Part shown: in pieces, positions 8,756 to 15,487 of the stretch | Layout: the number at the start of each line of letters is the position of its first letter | How positions within the stretch are numbered: position 1 is the first letter of the stretch | Source of the DNA: Chloroflexota bacterium | GTDB taxonomy: Bacteria; Chloroflexota; Dehalococcoidia; SHYB01 | DNA length: 18,468 nt | Direction of reading: 5' to 3' | Assembly (NCBI GenBank): GCA_016200725.1 | Contig: JACQEE010000073.1 | Span: 1 to 18,468 of the forward strand | Notes under the pieces: model-generated | Told to the model about the DNA's origin: nothing | The model's input: only the letters and a program-made list of their open reading frames with translations | The model's database searches: none | Program-made: the position numbers and the translations under genes

Positions 8756-9691
8756 TTACTTGCCGGCGACTGCTGGCTTGATTTCCTTCGCGATGATCTC
8801 CATATGGCGCAGGAAGCCGTCGAGGCCGCTCGCGCCGGGACCGGGGCCAAGGCAGACGTGCTTGATGCCCATCCGCCCGAACTCCTTCAACTCGTCGATG
8901 ATCTGCTGCACGCTGCCGGTGATTGGCCGCTTGCGCTCCTCCGGCGTCGCCTTGTCCTTGATGTGCGCCTGCGAGCGGATGGAGAGCACGATCTCCTCGG
9001 ACTTGCGACCGGCCTTCTTGCACTCCGCCTTGAGGTCGGCCACGATCGGCCGCATCTCCTCCGCCGATAGGTCGAGCATATGCAACCCGTCGCCCATCCG
9101 CACCGTGCGGCGTATGGCGGCCTTCGACTGGCCGCCGATCCAGACGGGAATGGGCTTTGCCGGCTTGGGCAGCAGGTCGAAGCCGGAGAGGTGGTAGAAC
9201 TTGCCCTTGTACTGCGGGTCGGACTTACTCAGCGCCTCGCGCAGGTAGGCGATCTGCTCGTCCGTCATCGCGCCGCGCTGCTCCAGCGAGAGGTTCAGCG
9301 CGTCGAACTCCTCGGGGATCCAACCGGCGCCGACGCCCAGGATGACACGACCGCCGCCCGCGATGTGGTCGATGCTGGCGACCAACTTCGCCGTGACCAT
9401 CGGGTGGCGGTATGGCAGGATGAGTACGCTCGTGCCGATGCGCACGCGCTGCGTCCGCGCCGCGACCGCCGCCATCACCGCGAAGGGATCGAGGATCGGC
9501 TGCGACGCCGTGAGGTACATCGGCGTGCCCCGCGAGTAGGGGTACGGCAACTTCGGCTTCTTCGGAAATCCGAGGTGGTCGCCTACCCAGACCGAGTCGA
9601 GTCCCAGCGACTCCGCGCGATCGGCGATGGTGAGTATGTTCTCACGCGTGGCCATCATGCCGATGTTGGGCAGCGATACCCCGACTTCCAT
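8756..9691 (-). CDS. LLM-class F420-dependent (flavin-dependent) oxidoreductase
   Basis: This 311-residue protein has the luciferase-like TIM-barrel pattern: VGVSLPN at the start, SVWVGDHLGFP (33-43), RIGTSVLILPYRHP (84-97), GRVILGVGAGWIPEEFDALN (114-133) and PIPVWIGGQSKAAIRR (180-195). The GxGxGW-x-x-EEF loop and the PVWIGG strand are typical of F420-dependent members, so the cofactor is probably reduced F420 rather than FMN. These enzymes oxidise alcohols or hydroxylate or reduce organic substrates in the cytoplasm. The start is ATG 9691 with AGGAGGA 5 bp upstream. It lies upstream of the crotonase on the same strand, with a dispersed repeat in the 73-bp gap. They probably share a transcript. 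The substrate is unknown. Confidence 0.88.
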   Translation of the reverse strand: MEVGVSLPNIGMMATRENILTIADRAESLGLDSVWVGDHLGFPKKPKLPYPYSRGTPMYLTASQPILDPFAVMAAVAARTQRVRIGTSVLILPYRHPMVTAKLVASIDHIAGGGRVILGVGAGWIPEEFDALNLSLEQRGAMTDEQIAYLREALSKSDPQYKGKFYHLSGFDLLPKPAKPIPVWIGGQSKAAIRRTVRMGDGLHMLDLSAEEMRPIVADLKAECKKAGRKSEEIVLSIRSQAHIKDKATPEERKRPITGSVQQIIDELKEFGRMGIKHVCLGPGPGASGLDGFLRHMEIIAKEIKPAVAGK

Positions 9692-9783
9692 GACGTCCTC
9701 CTGAAAACCCGTGCCAGTCTAGCGGAGCGCCCCAGGTGAGACAAGGCGATGCTTCTATTGGTATTTTGTCGATTTGGTCGGAA

Positions 9784-9905
9784 CCACGCAGTGCAGAGCC
9801 TGTCCTGAGCAGAGTCGAATGAGGCTCGTCCCCTGCGCTTCTCCACACTGCCTGCCCTTCTCAGCCGAAGCCCTGAGCGCAGTCGAAGGGGTAGTCGAAG
9901 GGTAC
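9784..9905. repeat. Cluster of dispersed CCTGAGC-AGTCGAA repeats between LLM and Lrp genes
   Basis: The 291-bp gap between divergent genes (9692-9982) carries at least two related phrases: CCTGTCCTGAGCAGAGTCGA and AGCCCTGAGCGCAGTCGAAG, plus GTAGTCGAAGGG. They are the same family as the element at 10621-10645. No small gene is visible. Just before the Lrp start there is a TATACT (9945-9950) and a TGGCC-5-GGCCA dyad (9956-9970), too weak to call as sites. Confidence 0.6.
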
Positions 9906-9982
9906 GCGGGGAGAAGCGCGAGCCGAAGTGGCAGGGCTAGCCTTTATACTGGTACTGGCCCGTCTGGCCACGGAGCAGGCGC

Positions 9983-10462
9983 ATGCACGAAATCTTTCGC
10001 ATCCTCGAGCAGGACGCGCGGACGCCGCTAGACAAGATCGCCACGATGACCGGGCTGCCGCTCCCCGAAGTCAAGGAGACGGTCCGGAAGGCCGAGTCTG
10101 ACCACACCATCGTCAAGTACAAGACGATGATCAACTGGGACCGCCTCGGCGAGCAGCGCGTCTGGGCGCTCATCCAGGTGAAGGTGCGGCCGCAGCGCGA
10201 CGTCGGCTTCGACGCCATCGCTGAGCGCATCTACCGCTACCCCGAGACGCACTCCGTGTGGCTGGTCTCAGGCGAGTACGACCTCGCCGTCACCATCGCC
10301 GGCAAAGACATCTACAGCATCTCGCAGTTCGTCTCCGCGAAGTTGTCCACCATCGACGGCGTCCAGGGCACCGTGACGAACTTCCTCCTCAAGCGCTACA
10401 AGGACGACGATGTCATCCTGGTGGACAAGGAAACGAGCAAGCGCATGCCGATGTCTCCCTAG
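9983..10462 (+). CDS. Lrp/AsnC-family transcriptional regulator
   Basis: This 159-residue protein has an N-terminal winged helix-turn-helix (IFRILEQDARTPLDKIATMTGLPLPEVKETVRKAE, 4-38). A linker strand (HTIVKYKTMINWDRLG) precedes a RAM effector domain (about 61-145) with HSVWLVSGEYDLAVTIAGKD and an ending TVTNFLLKRYKDDDVIL. Family members are dimers or octamers that sense amino acids or other small acids and regulate neighbouring catabolic genes. The start at ATG 9983 has GGAG 8 bp upstream; the first residues are slightly shorter than in classic Lrp (LDxxDxxIL begins at residue 1). It precedes the GlcD-like oxidase by 218 bp and is divergent from the LLM gene, so either neighbour could be its target. 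Its ligand is unknown. Confidence 0.9.
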   Translation: MHEIFRILEQDARTPLDKIATMTGLPLPEVKETVRKAESDHTIVKYKTMINWDRLGEQRVWALIQVKVRPQRDVGFDAIAERIYRYPETHSVWLVSGEYDLAVTIAGKDIYSISQFVSAKLSTIDGVQGTVTNFLLKRYKDDDVILVDKETSKRMPMSP

Positions 10463-10488
10463 CGGTCCTCCCTCCCCTTGCAGAATTG

Positions 10489-10660
10489 TGTCATCCTGAG
10501 CGTAGTCGAAGGATCTCTTTGGGTGGGTGCGGTCTTCCCCTCGCCCGTCTGCGGGAGAGGACTCCTGGCGTAGCCAGGAAGGTGAGGGTCTTCCCCTCTC
10601 CAGCTGTGCTGGAGGTCCCAGGCGAAGCCCTGAGCGAAGTCGAAGGGGTGCCCGTAGGGC
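10489..10660. repeat. Composite array of short hairpins between Lrp and GlcD genes
   Basis: This array holds TGTCATCCTGAGCGTAGTCG at 10489, then three small perfect stems: TCCTGGC-GTA-GCCAGGA (10563-10579), CTCCAGC-TGT-GCTGGAG (10598-10614) and GCCC-GTA-GGGC (10650-10660). The third is preceded by CCCAGGCGAAGCCCTGAGCG and AGTCGAAGGGG. The stems differ in sequence but share 3-base loops, and the linkers match the 5466-5539 spacer. It occupies most of the 218-bp gap and could be transcribed as a structured leader of the oxidase gene. Confidence 0.65.
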
Positions 10661-10680
10661 GGGTGAGGCGCGAGCAAACG

Positions 10681-12144
10681 ATGCCACTGTTCGGAACAAA
10701 AACCAAGAGCAAGCCGCTCGTCGCCGCGCTGCAAGACATCGTGGGCCGTGACGCCGTGCTGCACGAGCCAGACGACACGCTCGTCTACGAGTTCGATGGC
10801 TCCATCGAGAAGATGTCGCCGCAAGTCGTCGTCTTCCCCTCGACAGCGGAGCAGGTATCGCGAGTGGTCAAACTCGCGCACGGCCTGGGCGTGCCGGTGG
10901 TGCCGCGCGGCGCGGGGACGGGGCTCTCCGGCGGCGCGGTCGCCATCAACGGCGGCGTGATGATCGTCACGACGCGCCTCAATCGCATCCTGGAGATCGA
11001 CCCCGTCAACCGCTTCGCCATCGTCGAGCCGGGCGTCATCAACCTGCACTTGAGCGAGGCGGCTGCCCCGCACGGGCTCTACTACGTCCCCGACCCGTCG
11101 AGCCAGAAGGCATGCACCATCGGCGGCAACGTCGCCGAGAACTCCGGCGGGCCCCACTGTCTCGCCTACGGCGTGACGACGAACCACGTGCTTGGCCTCG
11201 AGGTTGTGCTGCCCGACGGCGAGTTGGTGTGGCTCGGCAAGGCGCAGCAGGACCGCCCGGGCTACGACATCACCGGCCTGTTCGTCGGCTCGGAAGGCAC
11301 GACCGGCATCGTCACCAAGGCCGTCGTGCGGTTGATGCCGCTGCCCGAGGCCGTCCGCACGATGGTGGCCGTCTTCAACGAGATGGACCGCGCCAGCGCA
11401 GCCGTGTCGACTATCATCGCGACTGGCATTATCCCGGCGGCGCTGGAGATGATCGACAAGGTGACTATCCAGGCCGTCGCGCCGCTGGTCAACGCCGACT
11501 ATCCGCCCGACGCGGCCGCAGTGCTGCTCATCGAGGTGGACGGCCTGCGCGAGTCGGTCGAAGAGGACTCGGCGGCGGTCGAGGCGGTCTGTCGCGAACT
11601 GGGCGCCCGCGACGTGCGCATCGCCGACGCGCCCGCCGACCGCGAGCGGCTGTGGGCGGCGCGCAAAGGCGCGCTGGGGGCGCTGGGACGCCTCGCGCCC
11701 AACTACTACATCCTCGATGGCGTCGTGCCGCGCACGAAGTTGATGCACGTCCTCCGCGCCGTCGCCGAGATCTGCAACCGGTACGACCTCGTCGTCGCCA
11801 ACGTCTTCCATGCCGGCGATGGCAACCTGCACCCGAACGTCCTCTTCGACGAGCGCATCCCCGGCCAGAGCGAGCGCGTGTTGGAGGCCGGCGCGGAGAT
11901 CATGCGCATCTGCGTCGAGGCCGGCGGCACGATCACCGGTGAGCACGGCGTGGGCCTGGAAAAGAAGGGCTTCATGCCGCTCATCTTCTCCCCGGACGAC
12001 CTCGCGGCGATGGAAAAAGTGCGCGCCGCCTTCGGCCCCACCGACCACTTCAACCCCTGTAAAGTCCTGCCCACCGGTCGCGGCTGCGGCGAAGGCTGGC
12101 GCTACAAACGCCTCCCCGACTTGGGGCCAGGAGCATTTGTGTGA
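10681..12144 (+). CDS. FAD-binding oxidase of the GlcD / D-lactate dehydrogenase type
   Basis: This 487-residue flavoprotein has the PCMH/VAO FAD domain. Motifs are PQVVVFPSTAEQVSRVVKLA (47-66), PRGAGTGLSGGA (75-86), CTIGGNVAENSGGPHCLAYG (145-164) and VGSEGTTGIVTK (202-213). The C-terminal substrate domain follows with NVFHAGDGNLHPNV (374-387, metal/substrate histidines 377 and 384) and GEHGVGLEKKG (420-430). It should oxidise a 2-hydroxy acid such as glycolate or D-lactate; no GlcE or GlcF subunit gene is adjacent. I chose ATG 10681 because the upstream in-frame sequence is repeat DNA; the ribosome site is weak. After the usual FNPCKVLP end comes a 22-residue tail, TGRGCGEGWRYKRLPDLGPG..., whose last 18 residues recur free-standing at 17412 and 18138. 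The stop is TGA. Confidence 0.92.
   Translation: MPLFGTKTKSKPLVAALQDIVGRDAVLHEPDDTLVYEFDGSIEKMSPQVVVFPSTAEQVSRVVKLAHGLGVPVVPRGAGTGLSGGAVAINGGVMIVTTRLNRILEIDPVNRFAIVEPGVINLHLSEAAAPHGLYYVPDPSSQKACTIGGNVAENSGGPHCLAYGVTTNHVLGLEVVLPDGELVWLGKAQQDRPGYDITGLFVGSEGTTGIVTKAVVRLMPLPEAVRTMVAVFNEMDRASAAVSTIIATGIIPAALEMIDKVTIQAVAPLVNADYPPDAAAVLLIEVDGLRESVEEDSAAVEAVCRELGARDVRIADAPADRERLWAARKGALGALGRLAPNYYILDGVVPRTKLMHVLRAVAEICNRYDLVVANVFHAGDGNLHPNVLFDERIPGQSERVLEAGAEIMRICVEAGGTITGEHGVGLEKKGFMPLIFSPDDLAAMEKVRAAFGPTDHFNPCKVLPTGRGCGEGWRYKRLPDLGPGAFV
12088..12144 (+). repeat. Peptide-coding repeat, copy 1 (C-terminus of the GlcD-like protein)
   Basis: This copy encodes GEGWRYKRLPDLGPGAFV and TGA. Similarity to the other copies continues past the stop as CCCAACCAGT-like sequence. 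Against copy 3 it shows nine codon changes, all synonymous including the stop. A 5-bp stem with a TTCG loop (12154-12167) follows directly. Confidence 0.8.
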
Positions 12145-12323
12145 GAGGCCCCAACCAGTTCGCTGGTGGAATCAATGTGTAGACTCATCGCCGGATGAAT
12201 CGAGCGTCTCCTCAGACTAGTGTCTGGATACAGTGAGCGGGTGACTTCGACAGCGTGTCTTTGTGGTGGAGATTAGGGAGTGTATGAGTTCAGCGAAAAT
12301 GGGACAGTTTGTGACCAGAGAGT
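12145..12323. other. Intergenic stretch with possible outer end of an insertion sequence
   Basis: I see no gene here. ACCAG-TTCG-CTGGT (12154-12167) is a small tetraloop hairpin after the oxidase stop. Bases from about 12221 (TGTCTGGATACAGTGAG) to the transposase stop could be the 3' flank of the insertion sequence, since AAAATGGGACAGTTT (12296-12310) resembles terminal sequences of such elements. No matching second end was found. Confidence 0.3.
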
Positions 12324-12569
12324 TTAGGCCGGCGTTGGGAGCTCCCTGAGGGCACGATTATAGGCCTGGCGGCTCACGTTGGTTTGTTGACGCACCTCCT
12401 TTCTTCGGAGCAGGATCTGCTCCCGTCGTCCGTGCAGGACATCAGCTGGGGTCACGTCTCCCAGCGCCTGGTGGTAGCGGCGGAAGTTGTAGTAGTCCAC
12501 GAAGGCAGCGACGGCCGTCACCAGGTCGGCGGGGACATCGTTCGCGTAGCGGTCAAAGAGCACGAACAC
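12324..12569 (-). mobile_element. IS3-type transposase, C-terminal remnant
   Basis: About 80 codons on the minus strand match the C-terminal end of an integrase-core (DDE) transposase: LVTAVAAFVDYYNFRRYHQALGDVTPADVLHGRREQILLRR. The YYNFRRYH-x-ALG-x-xTPADV pattern is characteristic of IS3-family and related transposases. The catalytic Asp and Glu regions upstream are absent: above 12570 the frame reads PVKIARAKTV, unlike any transposase. It is therefore a truncated, inactive fragment. It marks the left edge of the amidohydrolase/dehydrogenase segment, which looks different in base composition. Confidence 0.75.
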
Positions 12570-12575
12570 TGTTTT

Positions 12576-12599
12576 TGCCCTGGCTATCTTGACAGGGCA
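12576..12599. repeat. 7-bp dyad at the truncated end of the transposase
   Basis: TGCCCTG (12576-12582) and CAGGGCA (12593-12599) are perfect inverted arms around GCTATCTTGA. It lies exactly where transposase similarity stops, so it may be a recombination junction or a hairpin. Function is unknown. Confidence 0.4.
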
Positions 12600-12689
12600 A
12601 CCAGGCTCGATAAGATACCCGAAAACCTCGGCCCCCTAACTCGGAGGCTTTCCTATTTCACAAACTGCAAATATGATCAGGAGCACGTC

Positions 12690-14120
12690 ATGGCTCGTAC
12701 CACCGCTAATTCATCGGGAATCCGTTCCAAGATCAAGCACCCCATTATTGATTCAGATGGTCACATCCTTGAGATGACGCCTGTTGTTCAAGACTACATG
12801 AAACACATAGGCGGACGTGACCTTTTCCGCAAAACCTGGGATCGAATCGATTGGTCTCATCGTACGAGTTTGGTGGAGCGACGCGACAACTGGGTCACGA
12901 TGCGATCATGGTGGGGGTCGCCTACCAACGTCCAAGACCGGGCCGCAGCCCACCTCCCCCGGGTTCTTTACAACCGCATGGATGACATAGGGCTCGATTT
13001 CGCCATTTTGTACCCATCCTTTGGCTTGGCGCTTCCCCGAATCGATGACCCAGACACACGGGTCGCAACGTGTCGCGCGTTTAACACGTATTTAGCTGAT
13101 ACATATGGACCATACGCTGATCGTATGACTCCAGCAGCTGTTATCCCCATGCATACGCCTCAAGAAGCGATTGACGAATTGGAGCACGCAGTTGGCGTCC
13201 TGGGCTTGAAGGTGATCATGATTTCACTCGTGTCGCGTCCCATTCCCAGAATCGCTCGCGACCATCCTGAGCTGGTGGGTCTAATCGATCGTCTAGAGAC
13301 GTTTGGCCTAGACAGCGAATACGACTATGACCCGGTTTGGGCAAAGTGCGTAGAGCTGAAGGTCGCGGTGACCTCCCATTCATTCGGCATGGGATGGGGT
13401 AGTCGGCGGTCTATCTCCAATTACATGTATAACCATATTGGAATGTTTGGAGCTGCCGGGGACGCTCTTTGTAAGGCTCTTTTCATGGGTGGGGTCACAA
13501 GACGATTTCCCAGGCTGAACTTCGCGTTTCTGGAGGGGGGTGTCGGATGGGCTTGCAATCTCTACGCTGATATCAGTGGTCACTGGGAAAAACGAAATGT
13601 CAAAGCCATTCAGCGGCTCAATCCTGCCAACCTCGACCGGGATCTCCTGCTGAAGCTATTTGCCTCCCATGGCGATGAGCTGGTCACAGCAAAGCTGGAG
13701 GAGCTACGCCAACTCTTTCATCAGGAGGAGCCGAGGCCAAGCAATCTCGATGATTTAGGCGCATGCCATCTTGAGGAGGCTGAACAGATTCATGACCTCT
13801 TCGTCCCTCGCTTCTACTTCGGATGTGAAGCTGATGATCCGATGAATGCCTGGGCATTTAATACCACGGTGAACCCGTTTGGTGCACGCCTTCGAGCAGT
13901 CTTGGGTTCGGATATTGGCCATTGGGATGCTACAGACATGAACACAGTCGTAGCAGAAGCGTATGAGGCTGTCGAGAAGGGTCGTATCACCAGCGACGAC
14001 TTTCGCGATTTTGTCTTTGCCAATCCCGTCAGGCTTCATGCCGGTATGAATCCAGACTTTTTCAAAGGGACGCGTATCGAGGGATCTGTCGCACAGCTTC
14101 TGAAGACTACGCCGATCTAG
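12690..14120 (+). CDS. Amidohydrolase-family metal-dependent hydrolase/decarboxylase
   Basis: This 476-residue protein resembles the amidohydrolase-2 (ACMSD-like) TIM-barrel group. It begins HPIIDSDGHILEMTP (17-31), where the usual Asp-x-His metal motif reads Asp21-Ser-Asp23-Gly-His25 with Glu28. Later elements are VTSHSFGMG with His230, FAFLEGGVGW with Glu282 and VLGSDIGHWD with Asp408, at the positions where the family carries the remaining metal and acid/base residues. Members hydrolyse amides or decarboxylate aromatic or muconate acids. The start ATG 12690 has AGGAG 7 bp upstream; the open frame extends back to 12384 through transposase-remnant DNA and is not coding there. Codon use is visibly less GC-rich at third positions than in the flanking genes, suggesting transfer. 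The dehydrogenase at 14256 follows on the same strand. Confidence 0.87.
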   Translation: MARTTANSSGIRSKIKHPIIDSDGHILEMTPVVQDYMKHIGGRDLFRKTWDRIDWSHRTSLVERRDNWVTMRSWWGSPTNVQDRAAAHLPRVLYNRMDDIGLDFAILYPSFGLALPRIDDPDTRVATCRAFNTYLADTYGPYADRMTPAAVIPMHTPQEAIDELEHAVGVLGLKVIMISLVSRPIPRIARDHPELVGLIDRLETFGLDSEYDYDPVWAKCVELKVAVTSHSFGMGWGSRRSISNYMYNHIGMFGAAGDALCKALFMGGVTRRFPRLNFAFLEGGVGWACNLYADISGHWEKRNVKAIQRLNPANLDRDLLLKLFASHGDELVTAKLEELRQLFHQEEPRPSNLDDLGACHLEEAEQIHDLFVPRFYFGCEADDPMNAWAFNTTVNPFGARLRAVLGSDIGHWDATDMNTVVAEAYEAVEKGRITSDDFRDFVFANPVRLHAGMNPDFFKGTRIEGSVAQLLKTTPI

Positions 14121-14207
14121 CAGACGCCTGGCAGGGGAAGGGAACACTTGCCCGATCCTCCAATATTCGGCGCCTTGCAACTGTTCCAGCCTTCGGCCTT
14201 CGCGGTT

Positions 14208-14238
14208 GATAGTACCGTTCTTTCTCTTCAGTACTATC
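14208..14238. promoter_or_regulatory. Dyad upstream of the D-2-hydroxyacid dehydrogenase
   Basis: GATAGTAC (14208-14215) and GTACTATC (14231-14238) are perfect 8-bp inverted arms separated by 15 bp, ending 17 bp before the start codon and just ahead of the GAGGG ribosome site. It could be an operator or an RNA hairpin controlling translation. No promoter boxes are obvious beside it. Confidence 0.45.
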
Positions 14239-14255
14239 CGACTCCCTGAGGGAAT

Positions 14256-15287
14256 ATGCTGAAGGTCAACGTCTTAGTCGCGCATCACCTGGCGCGACCG
14301 GAGGATATTGCAGCGATCGCGGCTGTCCATCCCTCCGTGAACGTCACTCATGCCCCGTTTGTAGACGAGATGACCCGGGCATGGGTTCAGTCGTTTCGCG
14401 AAGACGCCATACAGCCTGTGCTCGATGTCAAAGGGGTGGAGTTCGAGCGACAGGCCGGCACTGCGGAGATTATCTTTGCCCTAGGGTTACCCAAGGATAT
14501 CGTGCTGATCGCGCCGAACCTGGCGTGGGTACATGCCTACAGTGCCGGAGTGGACTACCTGGCGGGAACCGGCCTCCTCGAAAAGGGGGTTAAACTCACA
14601 AGCAGCAGCGGCGTAAACAGTGCTCCCATCGCCGAGTTTTGCATGATGTTCATGCTTATGTATGTGAAACGAATGACCACACGGCTGGCGGCTCAGCGCC
14701 AACATCAGTGGGCACGGTATACCAACGAGGAGCTCCGGGGTAGAACAGTAGGCATCGTAGGCCTTGGACGCATTGGGAGCGAGGTGGCGAAGCGTGCTAG
14801 TGCCTTCGGCATGCACGTCTTGGCGGCGAAGCGATCTTCCAACATCGGTGAAGGGCGGTCCTTTGTGGACGAGCTTTACGATAGGGATCGCCTGCATGAG
14901 ATGATCGGGCGCTGCGACTTCGTGGTGGTGGCGGTAAGCCTCACGAATGAAACGGTGCGATTGATAGGTGCTGCCGAGTTCAGCGCAATGAAGCGTGGTA
15001 CGTTTTTTATCAACGTCTCGAGAGGAGCCGTGGTGGATGAGCAGGCCCTGATTGAGGCGTTAAGGAGTGGGCATCTTGGCGGGGCTGGGCTGGACGTGTT
15101 CGAGAACGAGCCGTTGCCACCGACGAGCCCACTCTGGGCCTTGCCCAATGTCATAGTTACGGCCCACAACTCGGGGAGCATCCGCGAGCATGCCAAGCGT
15201 GCTACCCACCTCTTCTGCGAAAACTTGTTGCGTTATCTGAACGAAAGGCCGTTGGAGAATGAGGTGGATCCTCAGAAGGGGTATTAG
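14256..15287 (+). CDS. D-isomer-specific 2-hydroxyacid dehydrogenase (NAD-dependent)
   Basis: This 343-residue protein shows the split catalytic domain around a Rossmann domain. The nucleotide site is GIVGLGRIGSEVAKRA (166-181; Gly169, Gly171, Gly174). The catalytic triad is Arg256 (NVSRGAVVDE), Glu285 (GLDVFENEPLP) and His304 (VIVTAHNSGS). WVHAYSAGVDYL (91-102) is the usual substrate-loop region. It should reduce a 2-keto acid or oxidise a D-2-hydroxy acid in the cytoplasm. The start ATG 14256 has GAGGG about 5 bp upstream. It lies 135 bp after the amidohydrolase, on the same strand and with the same lower GC, so the two probably arrived together. They may act in sequence if the hydrolase releases a 2-keto acid; that link is inference. 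Confidence 0.92.
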   Translation: MLKVNVLVAHHLARPEDIAAIAAVHPSVNVTHAPFVDEMTRAWVQSFREDAIQPVLDVKGVEFERQAGTAEIIFALGLPKDIVLIAPNLAWVHAYSAGVDYLAGTGLLEKGVKLTSSSGVNSAPIAEFCMMFMLMYVKRMTTRLAAQRQHQWARYTNEELRGRTVGIVGLGRIGSEVAKRASAFGMHVLAAKRSSNIGEGRSFVDELYDRDRLHEMIGRCDFVVVAVSLTNETVRLIGAAEFSAMKRGTFFINVSRGAVVDEQALIEALRSGHLGGAGLDVFENEPLPPTSPLWALPNVIVTAHNSGSIREHAKRATHLFCENLLRYLNERPLENEVDPQKGY

Positions 15288-15428
15288 GTGGACGCCCCAG
15301 GGCGCGTGGTCTCCTCCCCGAATCATGGTCCAAACGGGATGCGATTTTTCTGGATGGGCGTCGAAGAGGTGCGCCGACTGCGGGCACTCGAGGAGAAAAC
15401 TGCAAGCTGAAGCAACGGCGCAAAAGCG

Positions 15429-15459
15429 GAGGCCCGTCCCAGTGACCGGGACGGGCCTC
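15429..15459. terminator. Strong 12-bp hairpin terminator between convergent genes
   Basis: GAGGCCCGTCCC (15429-15440), loop AGTGACC, GGGACGGGCCTC (15448-15459) is a perfect 12-bp stem. On the minus strand the stem is followed by CGCTTTTGCG, giving a short T-run, so it best serves the solute-binding-protein gene that ends at 15488. It may also stop the dehydrogenase transcript coming the other way. The rest of 15288-15487 holds no gene I can see. Confidence 0.75.
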
Positions 15460-15487
15460 GTTGCTCTCGCCTGATTTCCGGCCGGCG

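Noticed and set aside
8683..8850. Extended N-terminus of the crotonase (to an ATG at 8850 or the repeat ATG)
   Set aside because: It overlaps the LLM gene end and a dispersed repeat; the TTG at 8682 has a well-placed GGAGG.
10563..10660. CRISPR-like array
   Set aside because: The stems differ in sequence and the spacing is irregular, with no constant direct repeat or cas gene.
10258..10680. Extended N-terminus of the GlcD-like oxidase
   Set aside because: It runs out of frame through the Lrp gene and repeat DNA; family similarity starts after ATG 10681.
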